Counted from the first letter of the stretch, positions 44,753-53,270 are shown. The stretch: 64,000 bases of DNA from Glycomyces sp. YM15 (GCF_016918015.1 NZ_JAERMK010000014.1:27947-91946); one strand, 5' to 3'. The notes: generated by a model not told the origin, from the letters alone. Translations and numbers: made by a program.

Positions 44753-45239
44753 TCATGATCCTGTTGGTGGCCATGCCCATCAGCTGGTCGATGATGAGTC
44801 CGGTGATCTGCTTGAAGATCGGAATCTGCGCCAGTGAGGCGCCGAACGTGAGGGGCGCGGTCGCCAGCGCCCACGCGATCTGTACCGCCAGGATCGCCAA
44901 TTGCACGATGACCTGGATCTTGAGGGCCGTGATGATCCCGGCCATGACCGTCAGGCCGATGTTGAGCTGGTTGGCCGGGTCGGCGGCTTTCGCCAGGGCG
45001 GCGGGGGAGGACTCGTCGGCCTCCCACTCTTTCTGGAAGGCGTCGATGTGGGCTCCGGTGTTGCCTTCCAGGAGCGTGCGCGCCGCGGACTGGAGCCCCT
45101 CGACCCTCTCAGCGACCTTGTCGGCCATGCCGGTCCACTCTCCGGCGAGGTTGAACATCGACTCCTCATCGGACTCGGGCCACTCGTAGCCGAGCACGCC
45201 CAGTAGGCCGATGAGCTCTCCGGGCAGTTGCATACCCAT
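44745..45239 (-). CDS. CpnT N-domain-like protein with membrane segments (second cassette)
   Basis: 164 residues: MGMQLPGELIGLLGVLGYEWPESDEESMFNLAGEWTGMADKVAERVEGL, helical to about residue 75, then hydrophobic segments (LTVMAGIITALKIQVIVQLAILAVQIAWALATAPLTFG, residues ~90-130) and GLIIDQLMGMATNRIMNG. The N-terminal part is the WXG100_2/CpnT-N domain that usually precedes a toxin in the same chain; here the chain ends and the toxin is the next gene. AAGGAG lies ~10 nt before the first ATG (45239). It is a paralogue of the truncated gene at the window start. Probably moves or docks the toxin via type VII-like secretion. Confidence 0.82.
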   Translation of the reverse strand: MGMQLPGELIGLLGVLGYEWPESDEESMFNLAGEWTGMADKVAERVEGLQSAARTLLEGNTGAHIDAFQKEWEADESSPAALAKAADPANQLNIGLTVMAGIITALKIQVIVQLAILAVQIAWALATAPLTFGASLAQIPIFKQITGLIIDQLMGMATNRIMNG

Positions 45240-45321
45240 GGGGTGCGTTCTCCTTGCAGGGGAAGCGGTTGCGGGGCTTCAGAGGGAAGGGACGGGCGCG
45301 GCCGGGCCGCTGATGCGGCCG

Positions 45322-45669
45322 TCAGCCGGTGGCCGGCTTCGACTCGAGGTCGCCTTGGAGCCTGGTGAAGGACTGGACGATCTCGTCCTCGGCCGCCTGG
45401 TGGTCGTCCGCCATGCCGCGCAATGCCTCGGAGAGGCCGGTGAGGTCTTCGACGATGCCGGTGAAGCAGTCGGTGACCGCTCCCATGCACGCGTCGTGCG
45501 CGATGCCGCCCGCAGTGCCGATGATGTCGCCGCCGAAGGCGTCCGCGTACTGCCCGACCGCCGCGGTGAACTCGTCGAGTAGCGACTGCACGTCGTCCTT
45601 CGCCGCGTCGAGCTCGCCCGCGGACTGGCGGATCGTCGCCGGGTCGACATCGAAGCCCGCCATGGTCAT
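45322..45669 (-). CDS. WXG100-like small helical protein (second cassette)
   Basis: 115 residues: FDVDPATIRQSAGELDAAKDDVQSLLDEFTAAVG, turn FGGDIIGTAGGIAHDACMGAVTDCFTG and a second long helix. Size and shape match WXG100/EspC-like partners; the WXG is replaced by FGGD, and two cysteines (CMGAVTDC) are shared with its paralogue at 392-715. It overlaps the upstream YbaB-like gene by 4 nt (ATGA). Inferred secretion partner of the CpnT-N protein or toxin. Confidence 0.75.
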   Translation of the reverse strand: MTMAGFDVDPATIRQSAGELDAAKDDVQSLLDEFTAAVGQYADAFGGDIIGTAGGIAHDACMGAVTDCFTGIVEDLTGLSEALRGMADDHQAAEDEIVQSFTRLQGDLESKPATG

Positions 45670-46064
45670 CGGCCTCCGTGGACTCTGGCCATGAGGTCGC
45701 CGATCGCGGCGTCCATGTCCTTGAACTGCTGCAAGGAGGCGTCCTGCATCCGGGCCACCTGCTCGTTCATCGCCGCCTGGTCCGGGACGGGCCCGGCGAG
45801 GGCGGACATCGCCGTCCGCTGGTCGAGCGCGTCGTTCACCGCCAGTTTGAGCTGCTCGACAAGGGCTTCCGGGCCGTCCCGGAGGGCGCTGAGTGTCATC
45901 CTGATCCGCTCGAACCGGCCGTCGGCCCCGAGGGTCACCTTGATGCGCCCCTCGGCCGCCTCGGTCATGATCGGCTCCGCTTGCCCTCCAGGCAGAGTGG
46001 GACCCTGCGCTACGGTTTCACGGGCGTTCGAGAGCTGCTGCGCGATCTGGTCTTCTCCGAACAT
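45666..46064 (-). CDS. YbaB/EbfC-family-like protein (second cassette, proximal)
   Basis: 132 residues, MFGEDQIAQQLSNARETV then GRIKVTLGADGRFERIRM and a long C-terminal helix with QDASLQQFKDMDAAIGDLMARVHGG. Shares MFGED and overall layout with the protein at 717-1121. GGGAGG precedes the ATG by 6 nt. Coupled to the WXG-like gene. A DNA-binding role is not assured; secretion-associated function is inferred from context. Confidence 0.75.
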   Translation of the reverse strand: MFGEDQIAQQLSNARETVAQGPTLPGGQAEPIMTEAAEGRIKVTLGADGRFERIRMTLSALRDGPEALVEQLKLAVNDALDQRTAMSALAGPVPDQAAMNEQVARMQDASLQQFKDMDAAIGDLMARVHGGR

Positions 46065-46131
46065 TCAGACCTCCCGCGCCGCAGTATACCTGAAGAAAGC
46101 TAACAGAAGGTTTCGCGCATTGGTGCCGGGA

Positions 46132-46533
46132 TCACTTGCCGCCGTTGAGCTTTGCCATGACCTGAGTGATCGACTCGCTCATGGCCTGGAGCTGCCGGAC
46201 CCCGGCGTCCTGGACCGCGGACAGTGATTCGCCGATGGCCCCCAGGTCGGGGACGCGCTCTTCGGCGGTCACCATCGCCGCGCGCAGGTCGAGGGCGTCG
46301 TTGAGTGCCGCCAGGACATGCTCGGCGATGTAGTCCGTGCCTTCCTTCACCGCCTTGGGGTCCACATTGATGTCCGAGACGCGGCCGTCGACGCCGAGCG
46401 TCACCTTGATGCGCCCCTTCGCGGCATCGGCCGTCACCGGCACCGCCTGGTCGCCTTCGGGCGAGGTGGTGGCCTTCGCTAGAGCCGCGCGCGCGTCGGC
46501 CAACTCTTGCGCGAAGCCGCCTTCTCCGGTCAT
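46132..46533 (-). CDS. YbaB/EbfC-family-like protein (second cassette, distal)
   Basis: 133 residues from an ATG with AGGAGG 5 nt upstream: GFAQELADARAALAKA, GRIKVTLGVDGRVSDINVDP, EHVLAALNDALDLRA and a C-terminal helix LQAMSESITQVMAKLNGGK. It is as close to the first-cassette YbaB protein (both end xVMxKLxGG) as to its neighbour. It opens the five-gene cassette, 67 bp before the next gene. The longer frame upstream (MSPARRAI...) lacks a ribosome site and is not used. Confidence 0.75.
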   Translation of the reverse strand: MTGEGGFAQELADARAALAKATTSPEGDQAVPVTADAAKGRIKVTLGVDGRVSDINVDPKAVKEGTDYIAEHVLAALNDALDLRAAMVTAEERVPDLGAIGESLSAVQDAGVRQLQAMSESITQVMAKLNGGK

Positions 46534-46684
46534 CAGTCCTCCTGCCGCCGATGCGAATACGAGACCAGGTGATCGTATCGCGCGGCGGGCGGGGGACACG
46601 GGCGCTCGAATCCGGGCAGCCGCAAGGGGACTGCACGGGCGGTCCGTCCCGACGGCCGGACCGCCGCTCAGAAGGTCGAACCGG

Positions 46685-47629
46685 TCAGGCGGCCGGACCG
46701 TTCACCGGTCCATGTGCCAAGTGGACGCTCTTCGCGCCGCCGCGCATTCTGATTCGCCGCGCGAGGGCGACCGCGTGCTTCACGTCGGTGGCGAGAAAGA
46801 GGACCGTGGGGCCGGAGCCGGAGACGTGCGCGGCGAGCGCGCCCTCCTCAAGGCCGCCGTGCATGAGCGAGGCGAGCTGCGGTCGAAGGCTCACTGCGGC
46901 GGCCTCCATGTCGTTGATGAGCAGGCGCGCGAGCTCGTCGGCGCTCGCGCCGGACTCGAAGGCCCGCACTAGCGGGTCCACATCGGATGAATAGCGCCCG
47001 ATGCCGTCCTCTCGGAGGCGGTCGACCTCCTTGTAGCAGTCGGGGGTCGAGATCTGGGTGTCCGTGGTGGCCACGACCCAGTGCCAGGTGCCCTTGGCGT
47101 TCACCGGGGTCAGCTTCTCGCCGCGGCCGCTGCCGATCGCGGTGCCGCCCTTGAGGCAGAACGGCACGTCAGAACCGAGGCCTGCGGCCAGGCGCTCGAG
47201 TTCGGCGTCGCCGATCTCGACCTCCCACAGGCGCGCGCAGGCGATGAGTGCCCCGGCGGCGTCGGCCGAGCCGCCCGCGAGGCCGCCGGCGACGGGGATG
47301 CGCTTGTTCAAGTGCAGCTTGACGTCGGGTTCGATCCCGGCGTACAGGGCGATGAGTTTGGCGGCCTTGTAGGCGAGATTGGCCTCGTCGGTGGGCAGCG
47401 TGCCCGCGCCCTCTCCGGAGATGGTGATCTCGATGCCCGGTTCGCCGTTGCCTTCACTGCGCCGCTGCGCGGTCACGGTGTCGTGCAGGCTGATCGCCTG
47501 GTACACGGTGGACAGCGCGTGGTAGCCGTCGGCCCGGGGATCACCCACGCCGAGGTGCGGGTTGATCTTCGCGGGCACGTCGATGCTGATCTGGGCGCCC
47601 GGTTGGGCTGGCGCGGTCTGTCCGGTCAT
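46685..47629 (-). CDS. ispE: 4-diphosphocytidyl-2-C-methyl-D-erythritol kinase IspE
   Basis: 314 residues of the GHMP kinase family: VPAKINPHLGVGDPRADGYHALSTVYQAISL, the ATP loop PVAGGLAGGSADAAGAL, GLGSDVPFCLKGGTAIGSGRGE and C-terminal HVSGSGPTVLFLA. It phosphorylates CDP-methylerythritol in the non-mevalonate isoprenoid pathway. It directly abuts rsmA, the usual actinomycete order prfC/rsmA/ispE here on minus. Confidence 0.96.
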   Translation of the reverse strand: MTGQTAPAQPGAQISIDVPAKINPHLGVGDPRADGYHALSTVYQAISLHDTVTAQRRSEGNGEPGIEITISGEGAGTLPTDEANLAYKAAKLIALYAGIEPDVKLHLNKRIPVAGGLAGGSADAAGALIACARLWEVEIGDAELERLAAGLGSDVPFCLKGGTAIGSGRGEKLTPVNAKGTWHWVVATTDTQISTPDCYKEVDRLREDGIGRYSSDVDPLVRAFESGASADELARLLINDMEAAAVSLRPQLASLMHGGLEEGALAAHVSGSGPTVLFLATDVKHAVALARRIRMRGGAKSVHLAHGPVNGPAA

Positions 47630-48496
47630 TCAGGCCTCCTGAGACGGTGCGGTCGCGCCCAGAGCCTCCTTGGCGTCGGCTAGGGCGATGAACTCCGTAA
47701 TGTCCAACGATTCACCCCGCCTGGTGGGTTCGATCCCCGCCCGTTCGAGCACCGCGTCCACGTCGGCGCCCACCCAGGCTTTGAGCGACTGGCGCAGCAT
47801 CTTGCGGCGCTGCCCGAACGCGGCGTCCACCGCGCCGAAGACCTCGACGCGGTTCGCCTTCGGGCTCTCGATGCGCTCGAACGCGACGAGGCCGCTCGCG
47901 ACGTTCGGGACCGGCCAGAACACATTGGGCGACACCGAGCCGGCGCGACGGGCCTTCGCGTACCAGGCCATCTTGACGCTCGGCGCGCCGTAGATCTTCG
48001 AACCCGGCCCGGCGGTGAGCCGGTCGCCGACCTCGGCCTGGACCATCACGAGGCCCTTCTGGAGGCTCGGGAAGGTCTCCAGGGCGTGCAGGACCACCGG
48101 CACGGCCACGTTGTAGGGCAGGTTCGCCACGAGCGCCGTGGGCGGTTCGGGCATCTGCTCGGGCTTGATGCGGGCGGCGTCGGTCTCGACGACGGTGAGC
48201 CGCTCGTGCTCCTCGGGCGCGCGGTGCTCCACAGTGGTGGGCAGGGCGAGGGCCAGCTTCGGGTCGATCTCGACGGCGATCACGCGGCGGGCGATCTCGA
48301 TGAGCGCCAACGTGAGCGAGCCGAGTCCGGGGCCGACCTCCATCACGACGTCGTCCGAGTCGAGCTTCGCGACGTTCGCGATACGGCGGACCGTGTTCGC
48401 GTCGACGACGAAGTTCTGGCCCCACTTCTTCGTCGGCGTGATCTGCAGGCCGCGCGAGAGTGACCGGATGTCGCCCGAGGTCAGCAGGCGCGCCAT
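47630..48496 (-). CDS. rsmA: 16S rRNA dimethyladenosine transferase RsmA (KsgA)
   Basis: 288 residues: TPTKKWGQNFVVDANTVRRI, SAM motif VMEVGPGLGSLTLAL, EIDPKLA, LVANLPYNVAVPV, FWPVPNVASGLVAF and RRKMLRQSL. It dimethylates A1518/A1519 of 16S rRNA. Its start shares a base with the prfC stop (TGATG), so it is coupled to prfC. Confidence 0.95.
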   Translation of the reverse strand: MARLLTSGDIRSLSRGLQITPTKKWGQNFVVDANTVRRIANVAKLDSDDVVMEVGPGLGSLTLALIEIARRVIAVEIDPKLALALPTTVEHRAPEEHERLTVVETDAARIKPEQMPEPPTALVANLPYNVAVPVVLHALETFPSLQKGLVMVQAEVGDRLTAGPGSKIYGAPSVKMAWYAKARRAGSVSPNVFWPVPNVASGLVAFERIESPKANRVEVFGAVDAAFGQRRKMLRQSLKAWVGADVDAVLERAGIEPTRRGESLDITEFIALADAKEALGATAPSQEA

Positions 48497-50160
48497 CAGC
48501 CCTGGCCCCCGGCGAGCAGCGGTTCGAGGACGAGCCCCGGGTAGTCGTTCACGATCGTCTGGATGCGGTACTTGTTCGGCAGCGCCACCAGGTGCGCGCC
48601 GTCCCTCGGACGAGTGAAGATCTCGACGCCCGGCGCGGTGCGCAGGCGCTGCGCGCCTTCGGCGTCGGTGAGGCGGGCGAGTTTGAACGGCAGATGGTCG
48701 ATCGTCGCGGGGACGTCGAACTCGGCTTTGAGGCGCGCCACCGTGACCTCGAACTGGAGCGGGCCGACCGCGGCCAGCACGGGCGTGGCCTCGCCGCGGC
48801 GCTCGGAGTAGAGCACCTGGACGACACCCTCGGCGTCGAGCTGCGCGATGCCGCGCCGGAAGCGCTTGGCCTTCGACGTGTCGTGCATCTGCAGCGCCCC
48901 GAAGTGCTCGGGCGCGAACGCCGGGAGCGGCGGGTACTCGACGGCCTTGCCGGTGTAGATCGTGTCGCCCACCGAGAGGCCCGTCGCGTTGACCAGGCCC
49001 ACGATGTCGCCCGGCCAGGCCTCGTCCACGGTGTCGCGGGCCGAGCCGAACAGGGTCTGGGCGTACTTGGTGGACATGGTGCGCTTGCCCTGCGCCTGCG
49101 TGACCTGCATGCCGCGCTCGAAGCGACCGGAGCAGACGCGGATGAACGCGAGCTGGTCGCGGTGCGAGGCGTTCATGTTCGCCTGCGACTTGAAGACGAA
49201 ACCGGAGAAGCCGTCCTCGATGTCGCGCGGCCGGCCCTTCGCGTCCTCGCGCGAGAACGGCGACGGGGCGATGTCGACGAGCAGGTCGAGGAGCTGGCCG
49301 ACACCGAAGTGGACGAGGGCCGCGCCGAACAGCGTCGGCGTGGTCTGCCCGGACTCGAACGTCTTCGGGTCGAAATCGGCCTCGACCTCGGAGAGCAGCT
49401 CGGACTCCTCCTGGGCGCGTTCATAATCGGCACCGAACTGGGCCATTGCGGCATCCTCGTCGAGGAACTCCGCGGTGGCGAGCTGCTGGCCGCCGGGGGA
49501 GCGCTCGTAGCGGACCATGCCGGGGACCTGCGGCCCCGCGGCGCGGCGCCCATTCGCTTCGGCGCCGCTGTGCAGCCCGTTCGGCTCGCTCTGGTCGCCG
49601 AACCCGACGCGCTCGATGACACCGCGGAACTCGCCGCCGACGCCCACCGGCCACGTGACGGGCGTCGGCTTGATGCCGATGCGGGTCTCGATCTCCTCGA
49701 TCAGCTCGAGGGCGTCCTTCGCGGGGCGGTCCCACTTGTTGATGAACGTGATGACGGGGATGCGCCGGGCCCGGCACACCTCGAAGAGCTTGAGGGTCTG
49801 CGGCTCGAGACCCTTCGCGGCGTCGAGAAGCATGACGGCGGCGTCGACGGCGGTGAGGACGCGGTAGGTGTCCTCGGAGAAGTCGGCGTGGCCCGGGGTG
49901 TCGAGGAGGTTCACGACGCAGCCGCGGTACTCGAACTGGAGGGCCGCGGAGGTGATCGAGATGCCGCGGTCCTGCTCCATGGACATCCAGTCGGAGACCA
50001 CGCCCTTGCGGTCGCCCTTGCCGTGCACGGCGCCGGCCGAAGCGATCGCCCGGCCGTACAGGGCGAGGGCCTCGGTGATCGTCGACTTGCCGGCGTCGGG
50101 GTGCGAAATCACCGCGAAGGTGCGGCGGCGCGCGGCCTCGGCCGCGATGTGGCTGGACAT
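48496..50160 (-). CDS. prfC: Peptide chain release factor 3 (RF3)
   Basis: 554 residues. GTPase motifs G1 SHPDAGKST, G2/DRGISITS, G3 DTPGHADFS, G4 NKWDRPA; the RF3-specific KGVVSDWMSMEQDRG loop and C-terminal HLPFKLARL, LVALPNKYRIQTIVNDYPGL. It recycles RF1/RF2 after termination. The ATG at 50160 is preferred to the GTG-opened frame 13 codons upstream (GAGGAATCC before it). First gene of the prfC-rsmA-ispE unit. Confidence 0.95.
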   Translation of the reverse strand: MSSHIAAEAARRRTFAVISHPDAGKSTITEALALYGRAIASAGAVHGKGDRKGVVSDWMSMEQDRGISITSAALQFEYRGCVVNLLDTPGHADFSEDTYRVLTAVDAAVMLLDAAKGLEPQTLKLFEVCRARRIPVITFINKWDRPAKDALELIEEIETRIGIKPTPVTWPVGVGGEFRGVIERVGFGDQSEPNGLHSGAEANGRRAAGPQVPGMVRYERSPGGQQLATAEFLDEDAAMAQFGADYERAQEESELLSEVEADFDPKTFESGQTTPTLFGAALVHFGVGQLLDLLVDIAPSPFSREDAKGRPRDIEDGFSGFVFKSQANMNASHRDQLAFIRVCSGRFERGMQVTQAQGKRTMSTKYAQTLFGSARDTVDEAWPGDIVGLVNATGLSVGDTIYTGKAVEYPPLPAFAPEHFGALQMHDTSKAKRFRRGIAQLDAEGVVQVLYSERRGEATPVLAAVGPLQFEVTVARLKAEFDVPATIDHLPFKLARLTDAEGAQRLRTAPGVEIFTRPRDGAHLVALPNKYRIQTIVNDYPGLVLEPLLAGGQG

Positions 50161-50233
50161 GGATTCCTCAAGGTGTAATGGAGCGGGCCCGACGTTCAAG
50201 AGTAGCCGTGAAGAGCGACACGGCCCGGCTGCG

Positions 50234-50689
50234 CTACCCCGCGAGCTCCGCCTTCACGATCGAGGCCACGAGCTTCCCGTCCGCGCGGCCCGCCGTCTTC
50301 GGGCCGATCGCCTTCATGACCTTGCCCATGTCCCTCGGACCGGCGAAACCGCCCTCGGCGATCGCCTCACGCACCAGTTGCGTGACTTCGGCCTCAGTGA
50401 GCTCGGTCGGCAGGTACCGCTTGATCACGGCCTCCTCCGCGAGCTCGGCCTCAGCCGACTCCTCGCGCCCGCCCGCACGGAACCCCTCGGCCGCCTCGCG
50501 CCGCTGCTTGGCCTGCTTGACCAGGACTTTCACGACGTCGGCGTCGTCGAGTTCGCGCGGCTCCCTGCCAGCGAGCTCCTCGTTCCTGATGGCCGTGAGC
50601 ACCATCCGCAGGGTGCCTAGCGTCACCTTGTCCTGAGACTTGAGGGCAGATCGCATATCGGTTTCCAACTGGGTCTTTAGCTCACTCAT
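50234..50689 (-). CDS. GatB/YqeY domain protein
   Basis: 151 residues: MSELKTQLETDMRSALKSQDKVTLGTLRMVLTAIRNEEL, KQRREAAEGFRAGGREE, EEAVIKRYLPTELTEAEV, GPRDMGKVMKAI and GRADGKLVASIVKAELAG, full-length YqeY. Related to the tRNA-binding tail of the GatB amidotransferase; exact role unknown. Divergent from the phosphoesterase gene with ~24 bp between. Confidence 0.92.
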   Translation of the reverse strand: MSELKTQLETDMRSALKSQDKVTLGTLRMVLTAIRNEELAGREPRELDDADVVKVLVKQAKQRREAAEGFRAGGREESAEAELAEEAVIKRYLPTELTEAEVTQLVREAIAEGGFAGPRDMGKVMKAIGPKTAGRADGKLVASIVKAELAG

Positions 50690-50701
50690 ATCTCGACAAT
50701 C

Positions 50702-50707
50702 TACCGT
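50702..50707 (+). promoter_or_regulatory. Leaderless -10 box for the phosphoesterase
   Basis: TACCGT, then TGGGGT, then the ATG at 50714. Confidence 0.55.
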
Positions 50708-50713
50708 TGGGGT

Positions 50714-51610
50714 ATGAAGATCAGCCGTGGACTAGCCGCAGCAGCCGGGATCGGGGTCGGCGCCGGGGCGCTGGCGCTCGCCTACGCCTCTCTCTACGAG
50801 CGCGTCCAGTACACGCTCCGCCACTTCGCGGTGCCCGCACTGCCCGAAGGCGCCGAGCCGATCCGGGTGCTGCACATCTCCGACCTGCACATGACGCCCG
50901 GTCAGGTGCGCAAGGCCCACTGGGTCGCGTCGCTCTCGGCGCTCGACCCGGACCTGGTGCTGCTCACCGGCGACAACCTCGCTCACCCGGACGCGGTCGA
51001 CCTCGTCACGAAGACGCTCCGGCCGCTGTTCCGCGCGCCGGGCGCGTTCGTGTTCGGCTCGAACGACTACTACGCGCCGGTGTTCAAGAACCCGTTGCAG
51101 TACTTCAACCCGAACCACGAGCACAAGTACGGCGAGCCGCTGCCGACCGAGGAGTTGCGCAAGGTCCTCGTCGACGGCGGGTGGCTCGACCTGAACAACG
51201 CGGCCGCCGACAAGGTCGTGTCCGGGCTCAACGTGCACTTCGCGGGCGTCGACGACCCGCACTTCGACCTCGACGACTACGAGCTCGTCTCCGGGCCCGT
51301 CCCGGCGAGCGCCGACCTGTCGATCGGCCTGACGCACTCGCCGGAGCCGCGCGTGCTCGACGAGTTCGCGCGCGACGGGTACGACTTCGTGGCCGCCGGG
51401 CACACCCACGGCGGGCAGGTGTGCGTGCCCGGGTACGGGGCGCTCGTCACCAACTGCGGGATCGACCGCGGGCGGGTGAAGGGCCTGCACCCGTGGGAGG
51501 ACACTTGGCTGCACGTCTCGGCGGGCCTGGGCACGAGCCCGTACGCGCCGGTGCGGTTCGCGTGCGCTCCGGAGGCGAGCCTCCTGACGTTCGTGCCGAA
51601 GGCGTTCTAA
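50714..51610 (+). CDS. Calcineurin-like metallophosphoesterase
   Basis: 298 residues with an N-terminal membrane anchor or signal (AAAAGIGVGAGALALAYASL), then the metal motifs HISDLHMTPG, LLTGDN, GSND (in place of GNHD), LTHSPEP and AAGHTHGGQ. It resembles YkuE/YaeI-type enzymes acting on lipid or envelope phosphates. Start set by the -10 box. It precedes the tRNA gene and a small terminator. Confidence 0.92.
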   Translation: MKISRGLAAAAGIGVGAGALALAYASLYERVQYTLRHFAVPALPEGAEPIRVLHISDLHMTPGQVRKAHWVASLSALDPDLVLLTGDNLAHPDAVDLVTKTLRPLFRAPGAFVFGSNDYYAPVFKNPLQYFNPNHEHKYGEPLPTEELRKVLVDGGWLDLNNAAADKVVSGLNVHFAGVDDPHFDLDDYELVSGPVPASADLSIGLTHSPEPRVLDEFARDGYDFVAAGHTHGGQVCVPGYGALVTNCGIDRGRVKGLHPWEDTWLHVSAGLGTSPYAPVRFACAPEASLLTFVPKAF

Positions 51611-51660
51611 CCGCTTGCTCTTGAGGCGCGCTTCGGGCCAGAATGTGACCGGGCCCGGAG

Positions 51661-51687
51661 CGCCCCCACCCCGTTCAACGGGGGGCG
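51661..51687 (+). terminator. GC hairpin after the phosphoesterase gene
   Basis: CGCCCCC (51661-51667) pairs with GGGGGCG (51681-51687), with an inner CCCCG-TTCAA-CGGGG alternative, 50 bp after the stop. Confidence 0.5.
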
Positions 51688-51748
51688 GCGCCCTCGGGTA
51701 GCATTTCCAATCGACGCGAACGCCCAGCGTGCGCGGAAAACAGAACAT

Positions 51749-51825
51749 CGGGTTGTGGCGCAGCTTGGTAGCGCACCTCGTTCGGGACGAGGGGGTCGCA
51801 GGTTCAAATCCTGTCAACCCGACCA
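51749..51825 (+). tRNA. tRNA-Pro, anticodon CGG
   Basis: Full cloverleaf: 7-bp acceptor CGGGTTG/CAACCCG, D-arm GGCGCAGCTTGGTAGCGC, anticodon stem CCTCG/CGAGG around loop TTCGGGA (anticodon CGG), T-arm GGTTCAAATCC, discriminator A and genomically encoded CCA at 51823-51825. It reads CCG codons. It marks the border between core genes and the accessory island. Confidence 0.97.
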
Positions 51826-51828
51826 GAA

Positions 51829-51863
51829 CTCCCAGGTCAGGGACTTGCTCCCTGGCCTGGGAG
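51829..51863 (+). terminator. Terminator after tRNA-Pro
   Basis: A 15-bp stem with one G-U pair (51829-51843 with 51849-51863), 5-nt loop, then CTTCCCTT. It starts 3 nt after the CCA. Confidence 0.7.
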
Positions 51864-52043
51864 CTTCCCTTATTGATTCTCGCTTGTCATTCGCTTGTCC
51901 AGGTGCTCCAGGATGCCCTGGGACGACGAGGGACAACAGATTCTTCTTCTGTGATCTGGGTCACGCCACGAGTGTCCCTTGTGCTCAACGCATGCCCTTG
52001 CCAAGTGGCCCTTGAGCACTCGGGCACACCCTGCCGCCCTGAC

Positions 52044-52622
52044 TCAGCGATTATTCGGGCGCTGCCGACGAAGTGCGACGACTGCCTCAAGGACCGCCCG
52101 CAGGCCCTTCGGAATCTGGTCGGTGCGCCAGCGGCGATTGCCGGGCGTGATCTGGCGCCAGCGAGGCGCCGGTTCGTTCTCTCGCCAGACGGCCTCGTGG
52201 CCGGTGCTGTCGACGCAGTGCACCCAGCAGGCGAAGGCGGTGAACGCGTCGGGATGTTCCTTGAGGCGCCGTTCGCCCGTGAGCAGGTTAGCCAGGTCGA
52301 GCGAGACCTCGTTGCCGCTCGCGTCGACTGCCCAGGTTTCGATGCGCACAGCGATTCCGAACAGGTTGTCGGGGTCCTCGATCCCGAGGTCCTCAAGAGA
52401 CTCCTCTCGGGCGAACTTGCCGATGAGCTCGAGCGAGGCGCCGACAGGGCGACCATTGCGCTCGGCTTCCAGCAGCAGTTTCGTGAGCGAGCCCAGCTCG
52501 CTCATGGTCACCTCGTCGCCGTGCCTCCAGACGCCGAACAGCGTGGGGTCCGCGCCGGGTTGGACGGTGGTGAGCGACTCGCGCGCCAAGGCTCCGATGC
52601 GCTCGTGGACAGTATCGGTCAT
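52044..52622 (-). CDS. Hypothetical protein, defence-island member
   Basis: 192 residues, unrecognised. N-terminus MTDTVHERIGALARESLTTVQPG, central acidic region (GKFAREESLEDLGIEDPDNLFGIAVRIETWAVDASGNEVSLDLANLL) and a Trp/Cys segment (FTAFACWVHCVDSTGHEAVW). No known motif. It is the last gene of the minus-strand run, 15 nt after its neighbour, next to the tRNA. Confidence 0.6.
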   Translation of the reverse strand: MTDTVHERIGALARESLTTVQPGADPTLFGVWRHGDEVTMSELGSLTKLLLEAERNGRPVGASLELIGKFAREESLEDLGIEDPDNLFGIAVRIETWAVDASGNEVSLDLANLLTGERRLKEHPDAFTAFACWVHCVDSTGHEAVWRENEPAPRWRQITPGNRRWRTDQIPKGLRAVLEAVVALRRQRPNNR

Positions 52623-52637
52623 AGGATGGACCGCTCC

Positions 52638-53270
52638 TTATCCCAGAATCTCGTTGAGCTTCGCGAGCAGGGCTTCACTGGCCTCGGCGCGTCGGCGTGC
52701 GAAGTCCGGGTCCATCGGATCGGTCGGCATGTCTCCGGACTTCCAGTCGTTTATGTCGAGCGCGACCATCTGGCGCAGGAGGTCCGCCTCGTACTCGGTC
52801 ACCGAGAGGTTAAGCGGCTGCTCCTGCTCGGTCCGGGCCTCCGGTGGCTCAACCCGGACTCTGACGACGCGGCCCTCCTCGACGGAGACCTTGTACTCGA
52901 CGTCGTCTTTCTGGATGTAGATGGCGCTGCCGAAGCTCCTGGGAGTCCCGTCTGGCGCGGTGCCGAAGTCAGCCAGGATCTCGCGAAGCTCGGCCTCGAT
53001 GGTCGAGTCTCGCTTGGCCTCGTCCAAGGGATTGCCCTGGACACAGATGCCCCGATGGCGGAGAACGCCGTCCTCGCCGAGCTTGGGGGTCATCGCTAGC
53101 CCGATCTCGCCGCTCTCGCCGACCTTGACGAAGTATCCGTCCCCGATCCTGCCGTCGTCCTCCCAGGTGACCTTCTGGTACTTGCCGACGGCGATCTGGG
53201 CCTTGACCTCGGCCTCGGACACAGGCGGGTCAACGTCGATCGCCTCGAATACGTAGATGTCTTCGCTCAC
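52638..53270 (-). CDS. Hypothetical protein, defence-island member
   Basis: 210 residues with a GTG start, unrecognised. Mixed alpha/beta (YVFEAIDVDPPVSEAEVKAQIAVGKYQKVTWEDDGRIGDGYFVKV; IYIQKDDVEYKVSVEEGRVVRVRVEP) and a C-terminal helix RRAEASEALLAKLNEILG. Acidic; no membrane or nuclease motif seen. 15 nt before the gene at 52044, 214 bp after the sigma-like gene. Confidence 0.6.
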   Translation of the reverse strand: MSEDIYVFEAIDVDPPVSEAEVKAQIAVGKYQKVTWEDDGRIGDGYFVKVGESGEIGLAMTPKLGEDGVLRHRGICVQGNPLDEAKRDSTIEAELREILADFGTAPDGTPRSFGSAIYIQKDDVEYKVSVEEGRVVRVRVEPPEARTEQEQPLNLSVTEYEADLLRQMVALDINDWKSGDMPTDPMDPDFARRRAEASEALLAKLNEILG

